Assembly (NCBI RefSeq): GCF_000717645.1
Contig: NZ_JNZZ01000014.1
Span: 1 to 64,000, forward strand
From: Streptomyces californicus
GTDB taxonomy: Bacteria; Actinomycetota; Actinomycetes; Streptomycetales; Streptomycetaceae
Reading direction: 5' to 3'
Length of the DNA: 64,000 bases
The translations under genes and the position numbers were made by a program. Of this stretch, positions 1 through 7,929 are shown one piece after another (positions within the stretch are counted from its first letter, which is position 1; every line of letters begins with the position of its first letter). Under the pieces are notes generated by a model that did no database searches, was not told where the DNA came from, and saw only the letters and a list, made by a program, of their open reading frames with translations.

Positions 1-132
1 CCCCCCCCCCCCCCCCAGCCCCCCCCCCGCCACTCCACCCCTCACCCTCCTCACTCACCCCCTCCTCTCCTCCACCCGCCCCGGTCGATGGCGGCCCAGC
101 CCCCGCTCGGCCCCGTCCGCTAGGGTCCGCGG
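1..132. other. Pyrimidine-rich intergenic sequence
   Basis: The window opens with a run of 16 C, then an AG and another C-run, followed by a C/T-rich stretch to about position 78. I see no gene or clear promoter here. It is the upstream region of tadA, with the likely start only after position 120. Confidence 0.5.
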
Positions 133-717
133 GTGACCGCACGACCGCCGACCCCTTCACCCGACCCCGCCCGGGAGCCCGTACGCGTACCGGATTCCGA
201 TCCCGTACGCGCACAGGAGCCCGGTTCCGCACGGGAACCGGCTCGCGTACCTGAGCCCGATCCCGTACGCGACCCCTGGCGGTCCCCGATGCGCCGCGCC
301 CTGGCCGAGGCGGCGCGGGCGGCGTCGGCCGGCGATGTGCCGGTCGGCGCCGTCGTGTTCGGCCCCGACGGCGCCGAACTGGCCACCGCCCACAACGAGC
401 GCGAGGCCACCGGCGACCCCACGGCCCACGCCGAGATCCTGGCCCTGCGCCGGGCGGCCGAGGCCCACGGCGAGTGGCGCCTGACCGACTGCACCCTGGT
501 GGTCACCCTGGAGCCCTGCACGATGTGCGCGGGCGCCCTGGTCCAGTCCCGGGTGGCCCGGGTCGTCTACGGCGCCCGCGACGAGAAGGCCGGCGCTGCG
601 GGCTCCCTCTGGGACGTGGTCCGCGACCGCCGCCTGAACCACCGCCCGGAGGTCATCGCCGGCGTCCTGGAGCCGGAGTGCGCCGCCCAGCTGACGTCCT
701 TCTTCCGCGCCCTATGA
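133..717 (+). CDS. tadA: tRNA-adenosine(34) deaminase TadA
   Basis: Zinc-dependent deaminase that converts A34 to inosine in tRNA-Arg(ACG); this window also holds such a tRNA. The CDA fold is clear: the HAE motif with catalytic Glu is at about residues 99-101 and the PCxxC zinc ligands at about 128-132. From the GTG at 133 the protein is 194 residues. An in-frame ATG at 289 would give 142 residues, close to what I recall for Streptomyces TadA. The extra 52 residues are a two-copy imperfect repeat of about 20 residues built on REPxRVPxxDPVR, so they may be either untranslated DNA or a recently duplicated extension. The function call is safe; the start is not. Confidence 0.93.
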   Translation: MTARPPTPSPDPAREPVRVPDSDPVRAQEPGSAREPARVPEPDPVRDPWRSPMRRALAEAARAASAGDVPVGAVVFGPDGAELATAHNEREATGDPTAHAEILALRRAAEAHGEWRLTDCTLVVTLEPCTMCAGALVQSRVARVVYGARDEKAGAAGSLWDVVRDRRLNHRPEVIAGVLEPECAAQLTSFFRAL

Positions 718-783
718 CCCCGCCCGACCCGGCCACCGGGAACCGATTTCTGTCACGCCCCGAGATGGTCTAAGCTCTCTCTC

Positions 784-871
784 GGTAGCGTGTCCGAGCG
801 GCCGAAGGAGCTCGCCTCGAAAGCGAGTGTGGCGTAACCCGTCACCGTGGGTTCAAATCCCACCGCTACCG
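784..871 (+). tRNA. tRNA-Ser(CGA)
   Basis: An 88-nt class II tRNA with a long variable arm. The acceptor stem GGTAGCG (784-790) pairs with CGCTACC (864-870), and the discriminator is G871. The anticodon arm is 811-827 with CGA at 818-820, reading UCG. The T-arm motif GGTTCAAATCC is present. CCA is not encoded. Confidence 0.97.
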
Positions 872-876
872 CTTTC

Positions 877-918
877 AACACCCCCTTGATCCGTGGAAAC
901 GCGGGCCGAGGGGGTGTT
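877..918 (+). terminator. Hairpin terminator after tRNA-Ser(CGA)
   Basis: The arms AACACCCCCT (877-886) and AGGGGGTGTT (909-918) pair perfectly over 10 bp, starting six bases after the tRNA. TTG follows. It is positioned to end the tRNA transcript. Confidence 0.75.
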
Positions 919-993
919 TGCGTGCAGCCCGAAGCCTCCCCGGGACGAGCCCGCGCGGCGACCCCGAAGCTCGGGTCACGAACTCCGAGCCTC

Positions 994-1014
994 GGGCTTC
1001 GGGCTTCGGGCTTC
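994..1014. repeat. Tandem heptamer (GGGCTTC)x3
   Basis: Three perfect copies of GGGCTTC lie at 994-1000, 1001-1007 and 1008-1014. They sit in a 240-bp non-coding stretch full of related GAAGCTCGGGT and CCCGAGAC motifs that can fold back on each other. No gene is supported between the tRNA terminator and 1159. Confidence 0.8.
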
Positions 1015-1158
1015 GAGTTCCGGGGTGGGCCGGGTCACTCGTGGGGAGTACGGAACGGAGGCGCGGGCCCGAAGCTCGGGTCCCGGGTCCCAGATGCCGG
1101 GATACGAGCCCCGAGACCCGAGCGCCTTCACAAGATCTCCACCTAGAAAGCCGATCTC

Positions 1159-2397
1159 ATGGCTACTCAGCACCTTAGTCCTGTCCCGCCCGCTCCCGTG
1201 ATCTCCCACGCCTACCCGATGGCGAAGCCGGGCTATGGCAAGCGCAATGCTCCCGACCAACGTCCGCCCGCACGCGATGACTTCGCCCTGCTCCCGGCCC
1301 GCGAGCGCTACGTGGCGGGTTTCATCGACCGCCTGCCCCAGGGCGCGGCGATGAGCGTGAAGCAACTGGCCAAGCACCTGCCCCTGTACGGCCAGCAGGC
1401 CATCGGCACCTCGCTGAACAGCCTCTCCGTAGCGGGCCACCTCCGCCGAGTCCGCTCCAGACTCACCACGGGAACAGGTAGGGGCAAGGGAGGCGAGGTC
1501 CGCTGGATCTCCCGCACGTTCTGGTCCCGCACGGCACGCGACAACGAGTGGTGGAACGCCTACCTGGCCACGGAACACTGCATCCAGACCGTCACCCCCG
1601 CAGACGTGGCCGCACCCCCACCACCGCGGACCACACCCCCAGCATCCCCCACACTGTGGGACACAGCCGAGGAACCCCAGCAGCCGCCCGCACCACGGCA
1701 AGCCCCACCCCTTGAGGCCGTCGCACCCCACCAACGCCCACCGCTCCCGGCCGCCGCCACCGGCACGCCCGGCCCCCACCACACCGAACAACAGCCGCAC
1801 GCAGGAGACATGGCCCATGTGCGGCCCGCCCCGAGCGCAGACCGTCCAGAAGCCGACCAGACCGTCCCACGCCCCACACCGCCCGCCCCCGGCGAGGTAC
1901 CGGCGACCCTCCGCGCTACCGCCGAACCCGGCCCCTCCGACGCCTACTTGGCGCTGGCGCGTCTGGGCCGCGACGACCACCGCCTCGCACTCTCCGCAGC
2001 GGACTGCGCGACCCTGGAACCGCTCGCGTCCGCGTGGCTGGCGCGCGGCGTGAGCGTGGACTACCTGACCACCGCCCTCACCGCAGGACTCCCCGCCCGG
2101 ATCGACTCCCCCGCCGGCCTCCTCCACCGCCGCCTCACCGACAAAATCCCACCCCACATCCCCAGGACAGCAGAGTCCCGATCGCCGGACGCCACGGAAC
2201 CCACCCACGAAGCGCTACTGGTCGAATGCACCAACTGCCGCCGCCCAGGACCACCCGGGGCCCTCCCCGACGGCCTCTGCCGCACCTGCCACCACGCACA
2301 CACTCACGGCGGCGAGCCCACCACCCCCACCCCGGACGAGATCGCCGCCGTCAAAGCCCACATCGCCAACCTCCGCAACCTCCTCAAGCCCGCCTAA
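1159..2397 (+). CDS. HTH / zinc-ribbon protein of unknown role
   Basis: A 412-residue protein. Residues about 45-130 look like a winged-helix DNA-binding domain (KQLAKHLPLYGQQAIGTSLNSL, then a basic wing). A Pro/Ala/His-rich linker of roughly 120 residues follows, then a helical segment around 255-335. The end carries a zinc-ribbon-like pair of Cys motifs, CTNC and CRTC, at about 356-383. Similar proteins are often labelled MarR-like in Streptomyces, but the C-terminal architecture does not fit an ordinary MarR. It is monocistronic, with the tRNA-Ser on one side and the CRISPR remnant on the other, which suggests an accessory region. The ATG at 1159 begins soon after a weak AGAAAG. I do not know its function. 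Confidence 0.75.
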   Translation: MATQHLSPVPPAPVISHAYPMAKPGYGKRNAPDQRPPARDDFALLPARERYVAGFIDRLPQGAAMSVKQLAKHLPLYGQQAIGTSLNSLSVAGHLRRVRSRLTTGTGRGKGGEVRWISRTFWSRTARDNEWWNAYLATEHCIQTVTPADVAAPPPPRTTPPASPTLWDTAEEPQQPPAPRQAPPLEAVAPHQRPPLPAAATGTPGPHHTEQQPHAGDMAHVRPAPSADRPEADQTVPRPTPPAPGEVPATLRATAEPGPSDAYLALARLGRDDHRLALSAADCATLEPLASAWLARGVSVDYLTTALTAGLPARIDSPAGLLHRRLTDKIPPHIPRTAESRSPDATEPTHEALLVECTNCRRPGPPGALPDGLCRTCHHAHTHGGEPTTPTPDEIAAVKAHIANLRNLLKPA

Positions 2398-2638
2398 CCC
2401 CTGCCCCACGGCTCCCGGTTGGGCAGGACGGGCACACCGCATCCCCAGGACCAGCCCCACAGAGAGCAGAACCGCAGCCCACCCGCCGAAGCCAGGCCCA
2501 GACAGGACCGGCGGCGGGCAGAATGGGCAACAGCCGAACCACACGTGACCACTTTGCGACGGAAGGCGAGATATGCCGGTTCCTCAAGAAGTAAGCAAAA
2601 ACCGCATTCCCGCCACCTAAACCCCCAGGTCACGAAGG

Positions 2639-2789
2639 GTGGTCCCCGCGCACGCGGGGGTGGCCCCCTTCCCGGGCGTGAGCGCTGGACCCGGCAGGCG
2701 TGGTCCCCGCGTACGCGGGGGTGGTCCCCAGAGCGTGAACACGGACGCATAGCCCGTCGCGTGGTCCCCGTGCGTGCGGGGGGGGGGGC
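2639..2789 (+). CRISPR. Three-repeat type I-E-like CRISPR remnant
   Basis: 29-bp repeats start at 2639, 2700 and 2761, exactly 61 bp apart, leaving two 32-bp spacers (2668-2699 and 2729-2760). The repeat opens GTGGTCCCCGCG and has the palindromic core CCCCGCG(T/C)ACGCGGGG, typical of actinobacterial type I-E arrays. The third repeat is degenerate: GTGC in the loop and a G-run replacing TGGTCCC. That marks it as the trailer end, so the leader would be to the left, where a relatively A-rich stretch (about 2565-2638) lies. No cas genes are present in the window. Confidence 0.88.
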
Positions 2790-2892
2790 GACCCCGAGCG
2801 GCCCGGAGTCCGCTCGGCCCTGATGCTGCGCGCCTGCTGTTCGCGCGACCCTCGCCCCCGGCCCGCAGGCATCTGCCGCCCGTCGTACAGCA

Positions 2893-2935
2893 GAGCGCCC
2901 GGTCGCCGTACGAGGGGTACGGCGGCCGGGCGCTC
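2893..2935. terminator. Long 19-bp hairpin
   Basis: Arms 2893-2911 and 2917-2935 pair over 19 bp with one G-U mismatch and a five-base loop. The stem is very GC-rich and has no U-tract. It may be a terminator for the CRISPR transcript or a structured RNA element. Confidence 0.6.
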
Positions 2936-2953
2936 CGGTTCCACGGGTCAGGT

Positions 2954-2992
2954 CGGGGGAAGCGGCATCGGGGGGACAAGCCGCTTCCCCCG
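2954..2992. terminator. Second hairpin, 13-bp perfect stem
   Basis: Arms CGGGGGAAGCGGC (2954-2966) and GCCGCTTCCCCCG (2980-2992) pair perfectly around a 13-base loop. It follows the hairpin at 2893-2935 by 18 bases. From here to 3276 I see no gene, only a possible -10 TAGAAT at 3233-3238 serving the next gene. Confidence 0.55.
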
Positions 2993-3276
2993 GTGGGAAC
3001 AGCGCCTGCGGTCGGTCGTCGCGGTCAGGGGGAATCGCGCGGCGGGCCGACCCCACAGAGAGGCCCTGTTCCGGCCTTCCGGGTCCTGCCAGGTCCCGTC
3101 GGGCTCGGTATCCATGCTGCCGGGCGGGACGGCTCGGCGGGGCGGGCGAAAGGCCCCGATGGCCGGGTCGTAGGTCCTTAAAAGGTGCATCAGTGATCGA
3201 AAACAGCCATCAAATGCGGTCATGCGTACGGATAGAATCGCCCGACCGCACATGGGGCCGACGGGGAGGCAGGATT

Positions 3277-3441
3277 GTGGCCAAGGCAAAGACGATCATC
3301 ATCTATCTCGTGGTGATCTTCGTGCTGTACACGATCATCACCTCTCCCAAGCGGTCCGCCGAGCTGGTGGGGGTAGGGTTCGAAGGCGTTTCCAGCGCCG
3401 CGCAGAGCGTCGGTGACTTCATGTCAGAACTGGTGAAGTAG
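3277..3441 (+). CDS. Small single-pass membrane protein (54 aa)
   Basis: I chose the GTG at 3277 because GGGGAGGC lies about nine bases upstream; reading back to 3193 would add 28 residues of non-protein-like sequence. The product has a short basic N-terminus (MAKAK), one hydrophobic helix (about residues 6-22) and an amphipathic tail ending FMSELVK. Nothing in it suggests a catalytic role. It lies 11 bases before the Dabb gene and is probably cotranscribed with it. Function unknown. Confidence 0.72.
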   Translation: MAKAKTIIIYLVVIFVLYTIITSPKRSAELVGVGFEGVSSAAQSVGDFMSELVK

Positions 3442-3451
3442 GAGCCCCACG

Positions 3452-3745
3452 ATGATCCGCCACCTGGTCCTCTTCAAGCTGAACGAAGGCGTCGAGCGGG
3501 ACGACCCGCGGGTCGTCGCCGGGGACCGGGCCTTCCGGGAGCTGGAGGGGCGGATCCCGGAGCTGGAGTTCTGGGAGTGCGCCTGGAACATCACCGACCG
3601 GCCGATCGCGTACGACTACGCCATCAACTCCGCCGTCGCCGACGAGGAAGCGCTCAAGCGGTACATCGAGCATCCGGCCCACCAGGCCGCGGCCGGACAG
3701 TGGCGGGAATTCGCCACTTGGGTGATCGCCGACTACCCCTTCTGA
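3452..3745 (+). CDS. Dabb (stress-responsive A/B barrel) domain protein
   Basis: A 97-residue protein that consists entirely of a Dabb dimeric alpha/beta-barrel: the MIRHLVLFKL start, the DYAINSAVADEEALKRYIEHP segment and the HPAHQ...FATWVIADY ending are characteristic. Members form homodimers; some are enzymes, but most bacterial ones have no assigned reaction. AGGAG precedes the ATG at a normal distance. It is in an apparent two-gene unit with the preceding small membrane protein and is closed by the hairpin at 3805-3831. Confidence 0.88.
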   Translation: MIRHLVLFKLNEGVERDDPRVVAGDRAFRELEGRIPELEFWECAWNITDRPIAYDYAINSAVADEEALKRYIEHPAHQAAAGQWREFATWVIADYPF

Positions 3746-3804
3746 CCACTCTCGCCGCCACGGTCGGCGCCTTCCTCCGGGCCGGTCCCCGGACTGGTTC
3801 CATC

Positions 3805-3831
3805 AACCCCTCACCTTCCGGGCGAGGGGTT
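3805..3831 (+). terminator. Rho-independent-like terminator after Dabb gene
   Basis: AACCCCTC (3805-3812) pairs with GAGGGGTT (3824-3831) around an 11-base loop, followed by CTTTC. It separates the Dabb unit from the sigF promoter region. Confidence 0.75.
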
Positions 3832-3967
3832 CTTTCATAGTTCTAAACCCATATGCCCACAACACGGCACTATACGGTGCTTGCACATAGTGCTCATGTC
3901 TTGTGATGCTATGACCGCTTTTGACGGATGAGTTGACCGTAGTTGACCGCAAAGGGGTGGCGACACC

Positions 3968-4864
3968 GTGCCGGCCAGTACAGCGCCTCAAGTGCCTCCC
4001 CAGGCCGTCCAAGCCGACCCGGCGATCCTGTCCGAGGACGTCCGGGACGCCCGGGACCCCCGAGCCGAGACCTCGGACCGCCCCGCACGGCCCGCCAAGT
4101 CCCGGGGCGCCGACACCCGGGCGCTCACCCAGGTCCTCTTCGGCCAGCTCAAGGACCTGGAGCCGGGCACCCCGGAGCACCGCCGGGTCCGGGCCGCCCT
4201 CATCGAGGCGAACATCCCCCTCGTCCGGTACGCCGCCGCCCGCTTCCGCAGCCGCAACGAGCCGATGGAGGACGTCGTCCAGGTCGGCACGATCGGCCTG
4301 ATCAACGCCATCGACCGGTTCGATCCGGAGCGCGGGGTCCAGTTCCCGACGTTCGCGATGCCCACCGTCGTCGGCGAGATCAAGCGCTACTTCCGCGACA
4401 ACGTCCGCACGGTCCACGTACCCCGCCGCCTCCATGAACTCTGGGTCCAGGTCACCGGCGCCACCGAGGATCTGACGACCGCTCACGGCCGCTCCCCCAC
4501 CACCGCCGAGATCGCCGAGCGGCTGAAGATCGCCGAGGACGAGGTACTGGCCTGCATCGAGGCCGGACGCTCGTACCACGCGACCTCCCTGGAGGCCGCC
4601 CAGGAGGGCGACGGGCTGCCGGGGCTGCTCGACCGGCTCGGCTACGAGGACCCCGCGCTCGCCGGCGTCGAGCACCGCGACCTCGTACGCCACCTCCTCG
4701 TCCAGCTCCCCGAGCGGGAGCAGCGCATCCTTCTCTTGCGCTACTACAGCAACTTGACTCAGTCTCAGATCAGCGCGGAGCTAGGCGTCTCGCAGATGCA
4801 TGTGTCAAGGCTTCTCGCCAGAAGTTTCGCCCGACTGAGATCCGCAAACAGGATCGAGGCGTAA
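3968..4864 (+). CDS. sigF: RNA polymerase sigma factor, SigF type
   Basis: Group 3 sigma-70 factor of the SigB/SigF/SigG family, 298 residues. Region 2 is seen at about 85-150 ([20 protein letters not shown] and the [17 protein letters not shown] core). Region 3 is around 165-215, and the region 4 helix-turn-helix [19 protein letters not shown] is near 268-285. The basic and Pro/Ala-rich N-terminal 50 residues are typical of Streptomyces SigF, needed for late spore maturation in S. coelicolor. GTG at 3968 has AAAGGGGTGG upstream. The promoter region is comparatively AT-rich and holds a direct repeat AGTTGACCG(T/C) at 3931-3950. The symbol rests on sequence and the adjacent sigN-like gene. Anti-sigma factors are not in the window. 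Confidence 0.87.
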   Translation: MPASTAPQVPPQAVQADPAILSEDVRDARDPRAETSDRPARPAKSRGADTRALTQVLFGQLKDLEPGTPEHRRVRAALIEANIPLVRYAAARFRSRNEPMEDVVQVGTIGLINAIDRFDPERGVQFPTFAMPTVVGEIKRYFRDNVRTVHVPRRLHELWVQVTGATEDLTTAHGRSPTTAEIAERLKIAEDEVLACIEAGRSYHATSLEAAQEGDGLPGLLDRLGYEDPALAGVEHRDLVRHLLVQLPEREQRILLLRYYSNLTQSQISAELGVSQMHVSRLLARSFARLRSANRIEA

Positions 4865-4953
4865 CCGGAACGGGTAGACCGTCCAGAGAGCGGTTCTGAC
4901 GGCATATAAGGGCCACACCCCCTGTTTCCAGGGCGGATTCGGCGCTGACTTGT

Positions 4954-4988
4954 CGACATGTCACTACAGCGTGTTGCCGACATGTGAC
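4954..4988. promoter_or_regulatory. Direct repeat CGACATGT(C/G)AC upstream of sigN
   Basis: Two 11-bp near-identical copies at 4954-4964 and 4978-4988, 24 bp apart and each containing the palindrome ACATGT. They lie 110-145 bp before the sigN start, where an activator or repressor might bind. Confidence 0.4.
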
Positions 4989-5098
4989 ATTCTGCTCGAA
5001 GCGCGTTTGCCGCAGCCCCGCCTCCGGTATTCAGGTGGAGGCTGCGTTCCTCCGATGGTCGCGGCCGCCGCGACCGTCCGCGACCTCAAGGGGGTGGC

Positions 5099-5965
5099 AT
5101 GTCCGAAGAACAGGGCAGCTCGAAGGTGCTCACGCTCACCAAGAGCGTGCCGGCACCCGCCGTGCTCACCAGCTCGCCGGAGGCCATCGACACCCGCACG
5201 CTGTCCCGCTCCCTGTTCCTGCGGCTCGCCGCGCTCGGCCCCGCCTCGGGCCCCGAGGGAACGGACAGTCCGGAGCGGACCTATGTGCGGGACACTCTGA
5301 TCGAGCTGAACCTCCCGCTGGTGCGGTACGCCGCCGCGCGGTTCCGCAGCCGCAACGAGCCGATGGAGGACATCGTCCAGGTCGGCACGATCGGCCTGAT
5401 CAAGGCGATCGACCGGTTCGACTGCGAACGGGGCGTCGAGTTCCCGACGTTCGCGATGCCCACCGTCGTCGGCGAGATCAAACGCTTCTTCCGCGACACC
5501 TCCTGGTCCGTGCGGGTCCCCCGCCGCCTCCAGGAGCTGCGGCTCGCCCTGACCAAGACCAGTGACGAGCTCGCGCAGAAGCTGGACCGCTCGCCGACCG
5601 TGCCGGAGCTGGCCCGCGCGCTCGGGGTCTCCGAGGAGGACGTGGTCGACGGGCTCGCCGTCGGCAACGCCTACACCGCCTCCTCGCTCGACTCCCCCTC
5701 CCCCGAGGACGACGGCGGCGAGGGCTCGCTCGCGGACCGCCTCGGGTACGAGGACTCCGCGCTGGAGGGCGTCGAGTACCGGGAGTCGCTCAAGCCGCTG
5801 CTGGCCAAGCTCGCCCCGCGCGAGCGCCAGATCATCATGCTGCGGTTCTTCGCGAACATGACGCAGTCGCAGATCGGCGAGGAGGTCGGCATCTCCCAGA
5901 TGCACGTCTCCCGGCTCCTGACCCGCACGCTCGCCCAGCTCAGGGAAGGGCTCATCGCGGACTGA
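5099..5965 (+). CDS. sigN: RNA polymerase sigma factor, SigN type
   Basis: A second SigB/SigF-family sigma factor, 288 residues, clearly paralogous to the preceding gene. Region 2 repeats the same core ([16 protein letters not shown], then [20 protein letters not shown]), and region 4 has [19 protein letters not shown] near the C-terminus. The ATG has AAGGGGG about four bases upstream. The 230-bp gap after sigF holds its own putative control region, including an imperfect hairpin at about 5010-5044, so it is probably transcribed independently. I recall sigN next to sigF in S. coelicolor, with a role in development, so the symbol is by position plus family. Confidence 0.86.
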   Translation: MSEEQGSSKVLTLTKSVPAPAVLTSSPEAIDTRTLSRSLFLRLAALGPASGPEGTDSPERTYVRDTLIELNLPLVRYAAARFRSRNEPMEDIVQVGTIGLIKAIDRFDCERGVEFPTFAMPTVVGEIKRFFRDTSWSVRVPRRLQELRLALTKTSDELAQKLDRSPTVPELARALGVSEEDVVDGLAVGNAYTASSLDSPSPEDDGGEGSLADRLGYEDSALEGVEYRESLKPLLAKLAPRERQIIMLRFFANMTQSQIGEEVGISQMHVSRLLTRTLAQLREGLIAD

Positions 5966-5988
5966 TCCGGCCCGTCGGGGTGCCCGGA

Positions 5989-6008
5989 GCGGGGCTGATC
6001 CGCCCCGC
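5989..6008 (+). terminator. Short hairpin after sigN
   Basis: GCGGGGC (5989-5995) and GCCCCGC (6002-6008) form a 7-bp stem with a six-base loop, 24 bases after the sigN stop. There is no T-tract. Confidence 0.4.
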
Positions 6009-6018
6009 CCCAGGCACC

Positions 6019-6290
6019 CGCCCCGGACACCGGTCACCGCCCGCCCCGGACGCCGGCCGCCGCCCCGCCCCGAGTCCTCGTCGTCGCCCCGGACGCCGGT
6101 CGCCGCCCCGCCCCGCGTACTCATCGTCGCCCCGCCCCGGTATCCGTCGCCGTTCCGGCTTCGCGCGCCGGACAGGGGCGGCTTCGCGCGCGGGCGCGGG
6201 CCCCCTCCGACGCCCGTCGCCGCCCCGCCCCGCGTACTCATCGCCGCCCCGGACGCCGGTCGCCGTCCCGCCCCGCGTATTCGTCACCGT
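6019..6290. repeat. Degenerate ~42-bp GC-rich tandem repeats
   Basis: A unit beginning GCCCCGGACGCCGGTCGCCG and ending in GCGTACTCATCG recurs at about 6043, 6086, 6204 (partial) and 6246, with a truncated copy at about 6019. The 410-bp space between sigN and the lipoprotein gene is essentially built of this repeat. Open frames across it encode only low-complexity Arg/Gly/Pro runs, so I do not call a gene. Confidence 0.7.
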
Positions 6291-6376
6291 CTCGCCCCGG
6301 GCGCGCGCCGGGCCGTCCTCCACCGGATCGGTGCACCGGGGTTCATATCTGACGGCCCGTCATCCACACTGGCGCG

Positions 6377-7288
6377 ATGCGACGTCAGACGACCGGCCCG
6401 AGCGGCCGGATCCACGGCTCCACCGGCCGCCGGGGCACCGTCATCGTGGCCTCGGCGGCCGCGCTGTGTCTGGGCGGCGGCCTGCTGACCGGCTGCGGGA
6501 GCGGGCCCGGAAAGGGGTACGCCGCCGTGGGCGCGGCGGCCGAGGGGGGCCCGGAGCAGTCCTCGCCCGGAGGCGGGAAGCCCTCGGGCGGCGTGACGTT
6601 CGCCCCCCTCGACCGGCCCGGCGGCGGCACGGGAGGCGGCGGAGGCGATCGGAGCGGTACGGGGCCCTCCGCTTCTTCGTCCCCCGGTACGAGCGGCCCC
6701 AGCGGCCTCCTGAACGGTCCTGGCGGGGTGCGTACGGGCACGGCGGGCGGCGAAGGAGGGTCACCCGGGGCTCAGGAGTCCGGAGCGAGCGACGGAACGC
6801 GTACGCGGCCGGGGAGTGAAGCCTCGCGGCCGGGCGGTGGATCGGAGGGCCGTCCAGACGACCATCAAGCGCCCGGCGGCTCCCCGGACGGCCCCGGCAG
6901 TCCGAAGCCGCCCGCGCCCGCGAAGCCGAAGCCGAACCCGAAGCCGCCGGACCCGAAACCGGACCCGGAACCGCCCGCCACCCCCGCCGCACTGACCCTG
7001 AGCGCGCCGCAGCGCGCGGCGGCGGACAAGCGGTGGTGCGAGAAGGTGACCGTGGAGTTCCGCAACACCGGCGGCTCCCCGGCGCGCTCGGGGACCGTCA
7101 CCTTCGCCACGCACATCATCGGCGCGCTCGGCGTCGACTGGGCGACGATCACCTCGTCCCAGCCGCTGCCCGCCCCGATCCGCGCGGGTGCGACGCGCTC
7201 CGAGACGTACACCATCTGCGTGGCGTCCTGGCGGGTCCCGCTGGGGATGCACGTCGAGACGCGGAACGTCACCGCCGTATGGGAGTGA
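6377..7288 (+). CDS. Putative lipoprotein with C-terminal beta domain
   Basis: A 303-residue exported protein. The N-terminus has basic residues, a hydrophobic segment (VIVASAAALCLGGG) and a lipobox LLTGC at about 36-40, so it is probably lipid-anchored. A 150-residue Gly/Ser/Pro-rich linker follows, with a KPKPNPKPPDPKPDPEPP hinge, then a compact domain of about 90 residues (from ALTLSAPQ). The domain contains two Cys (WCEKV and YTICV), which could form a disulfide, and beta-strand patterns resembling a CBM2-like or immunoglobulin-like fold. No enzyme motif is seen. Monocistronic. Function unknown. Confidence 0.78.
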   Translation: MRRQTTGPSGRIHGSTGRRGTVIVASAAALCLGGGLLTGCGSGPGKGYAAVGAAAEGGPEQSSPGGGKPSGGVTFAPLDRPGGGTGGGGGDRSGTGPSASSSPGTSGPSGLLNGPGGVRTGTAGGEGGSPGAQESGASDGTRTRPGSEASRPGGGSEGRPDDHQAPGGSPDGPGSPKPPAPAKPKPNPKPPDPKPDPEPPATPAALTLSAPQRAAADKRWCEKVTVEFRNTGGSPARSGTVTFATHIIGALGVDWATITSSQPLPAPIRAGATRSETYTICVASWRVPLGMHVETRNVTAVWE

Positions 7289-7519
7289 CCTTGGGCCGGA
7301 GAGCGCGGACTCGTTGACCAGGAGGCCCCGGACTCCGGCTGAGCGGAGAGCTCGGACGCGTTGATCCGGAGGTCCCGGGCGCGTCGAGGCGGCCGGGCGG
7401 CCTCCGGGGCCGGGTCATCGACCGGGCAGCCCCGGGCTCGGGGCGCCGACCGTTCGGCCCGGCCGACCGCCCACCGGAGCGATCGCACCGCGACACGACC
7501 ACGGCACGTCCGCGCCGCG

Positions 7520-7632
7520 ACCGCGGGGTGACTGCACCGCGGGGTGACCGCACCGCGGGGTGACTGCACCGCGGGGTGACTGCACCGCGGGGTGACCGCA
7601 CCGCGGGGTGACCGCACCGCGGGGGTGACTGC
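7520..7632. repeat. Seven tandem copies of a 16-bp repeat
   Basis: The unit ACCGCGGGGTGA(C)(T/C)GC is repeated head to tail from 7520 to 7632 with only a T/C change at position 14 and one extra G in the last copy. It contains CCGCGG and lies in a 425-bp intergenic region with no supported gene. There are no unique spacers, so it is not CRISPR. Confidence 0.9.
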
Positions 7633-7713
7633 GACGTGGCGTCGGGCCGTGCCGCGCCGGCGGCCCGACGCCGCCTCACCGCCCCGTCGTGGTCAGCGGC
7701 CGTCAGTCAGTGA

Positions 7714-7929
7714 TCAGCCCAGCGCGAGCCAGGCCACCGCGCCGAGGACGACGACGACCGCGATCACCGCCGCGATCACCCCGACCTTCGGCCCGGACGA
7801 GGTCGCCGCGGGCTGCTGCCGGCGCTGCGGCTCGCCCTCGTCGACGAAGGCGCGGAACATCTGCGTGCTGCCCGCCGGGTCGTGGTTGCCCTCGGGGCCC
7901 GGCTGAGGGGCGTGGGGGTTGTGTGCCAT
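7714..7929 (-). CDS. Small C-tail-anchored membrane protein (71 aa)
   Basis: Begins at the ATG at 7929 (MAHNPHAPQPGPEGNHD). The N-terminal half is hydrophilic, with MFRAFVDEGEPQRRQQP; the last 24 residues (GVIAAVIAVVVVLGAVAWLALG) form a single C-terminal transmembrane helix. This layout is common for small Streptomyces membrane proteins of unknown role. It is divergent from the MarR gene, and the two presumptive MarR operators lie in the shared upstream region, so it may be co-regulated. Confidence 0.65.
   Translation of the reverse strand: MAHNPHAPQPGPEGNHDPAGSTQMFRAFVDEGEPQRRQQPAATSSGPKVGVIAAVIAVVVVLGAVAWLALG

Noticed and set aside
1..28. Poly-C run as a functional element
   Set aside because: It may be a real slippery tract or an assembly-edge artefact; nothing supports a function.
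976..2208. 410-codon minus-strand frame opposite the HTH/zinc-ribbon gene
   Set aside because: Low-complexity Gly/Arg/Val/Cys content; the + strand gene has an HTH and Cys motifs.
4964..6241. Minus-strand 425-codon frame opposite sigN
   Set aside because: The part opposite sigN is a shadow, and the part over 5985-6241 just translates the 42-bp GC repeats.
7520..7632. CRISPR-like array
   Set aside because: Repeats are contiguous 16-bp units with no spacers.
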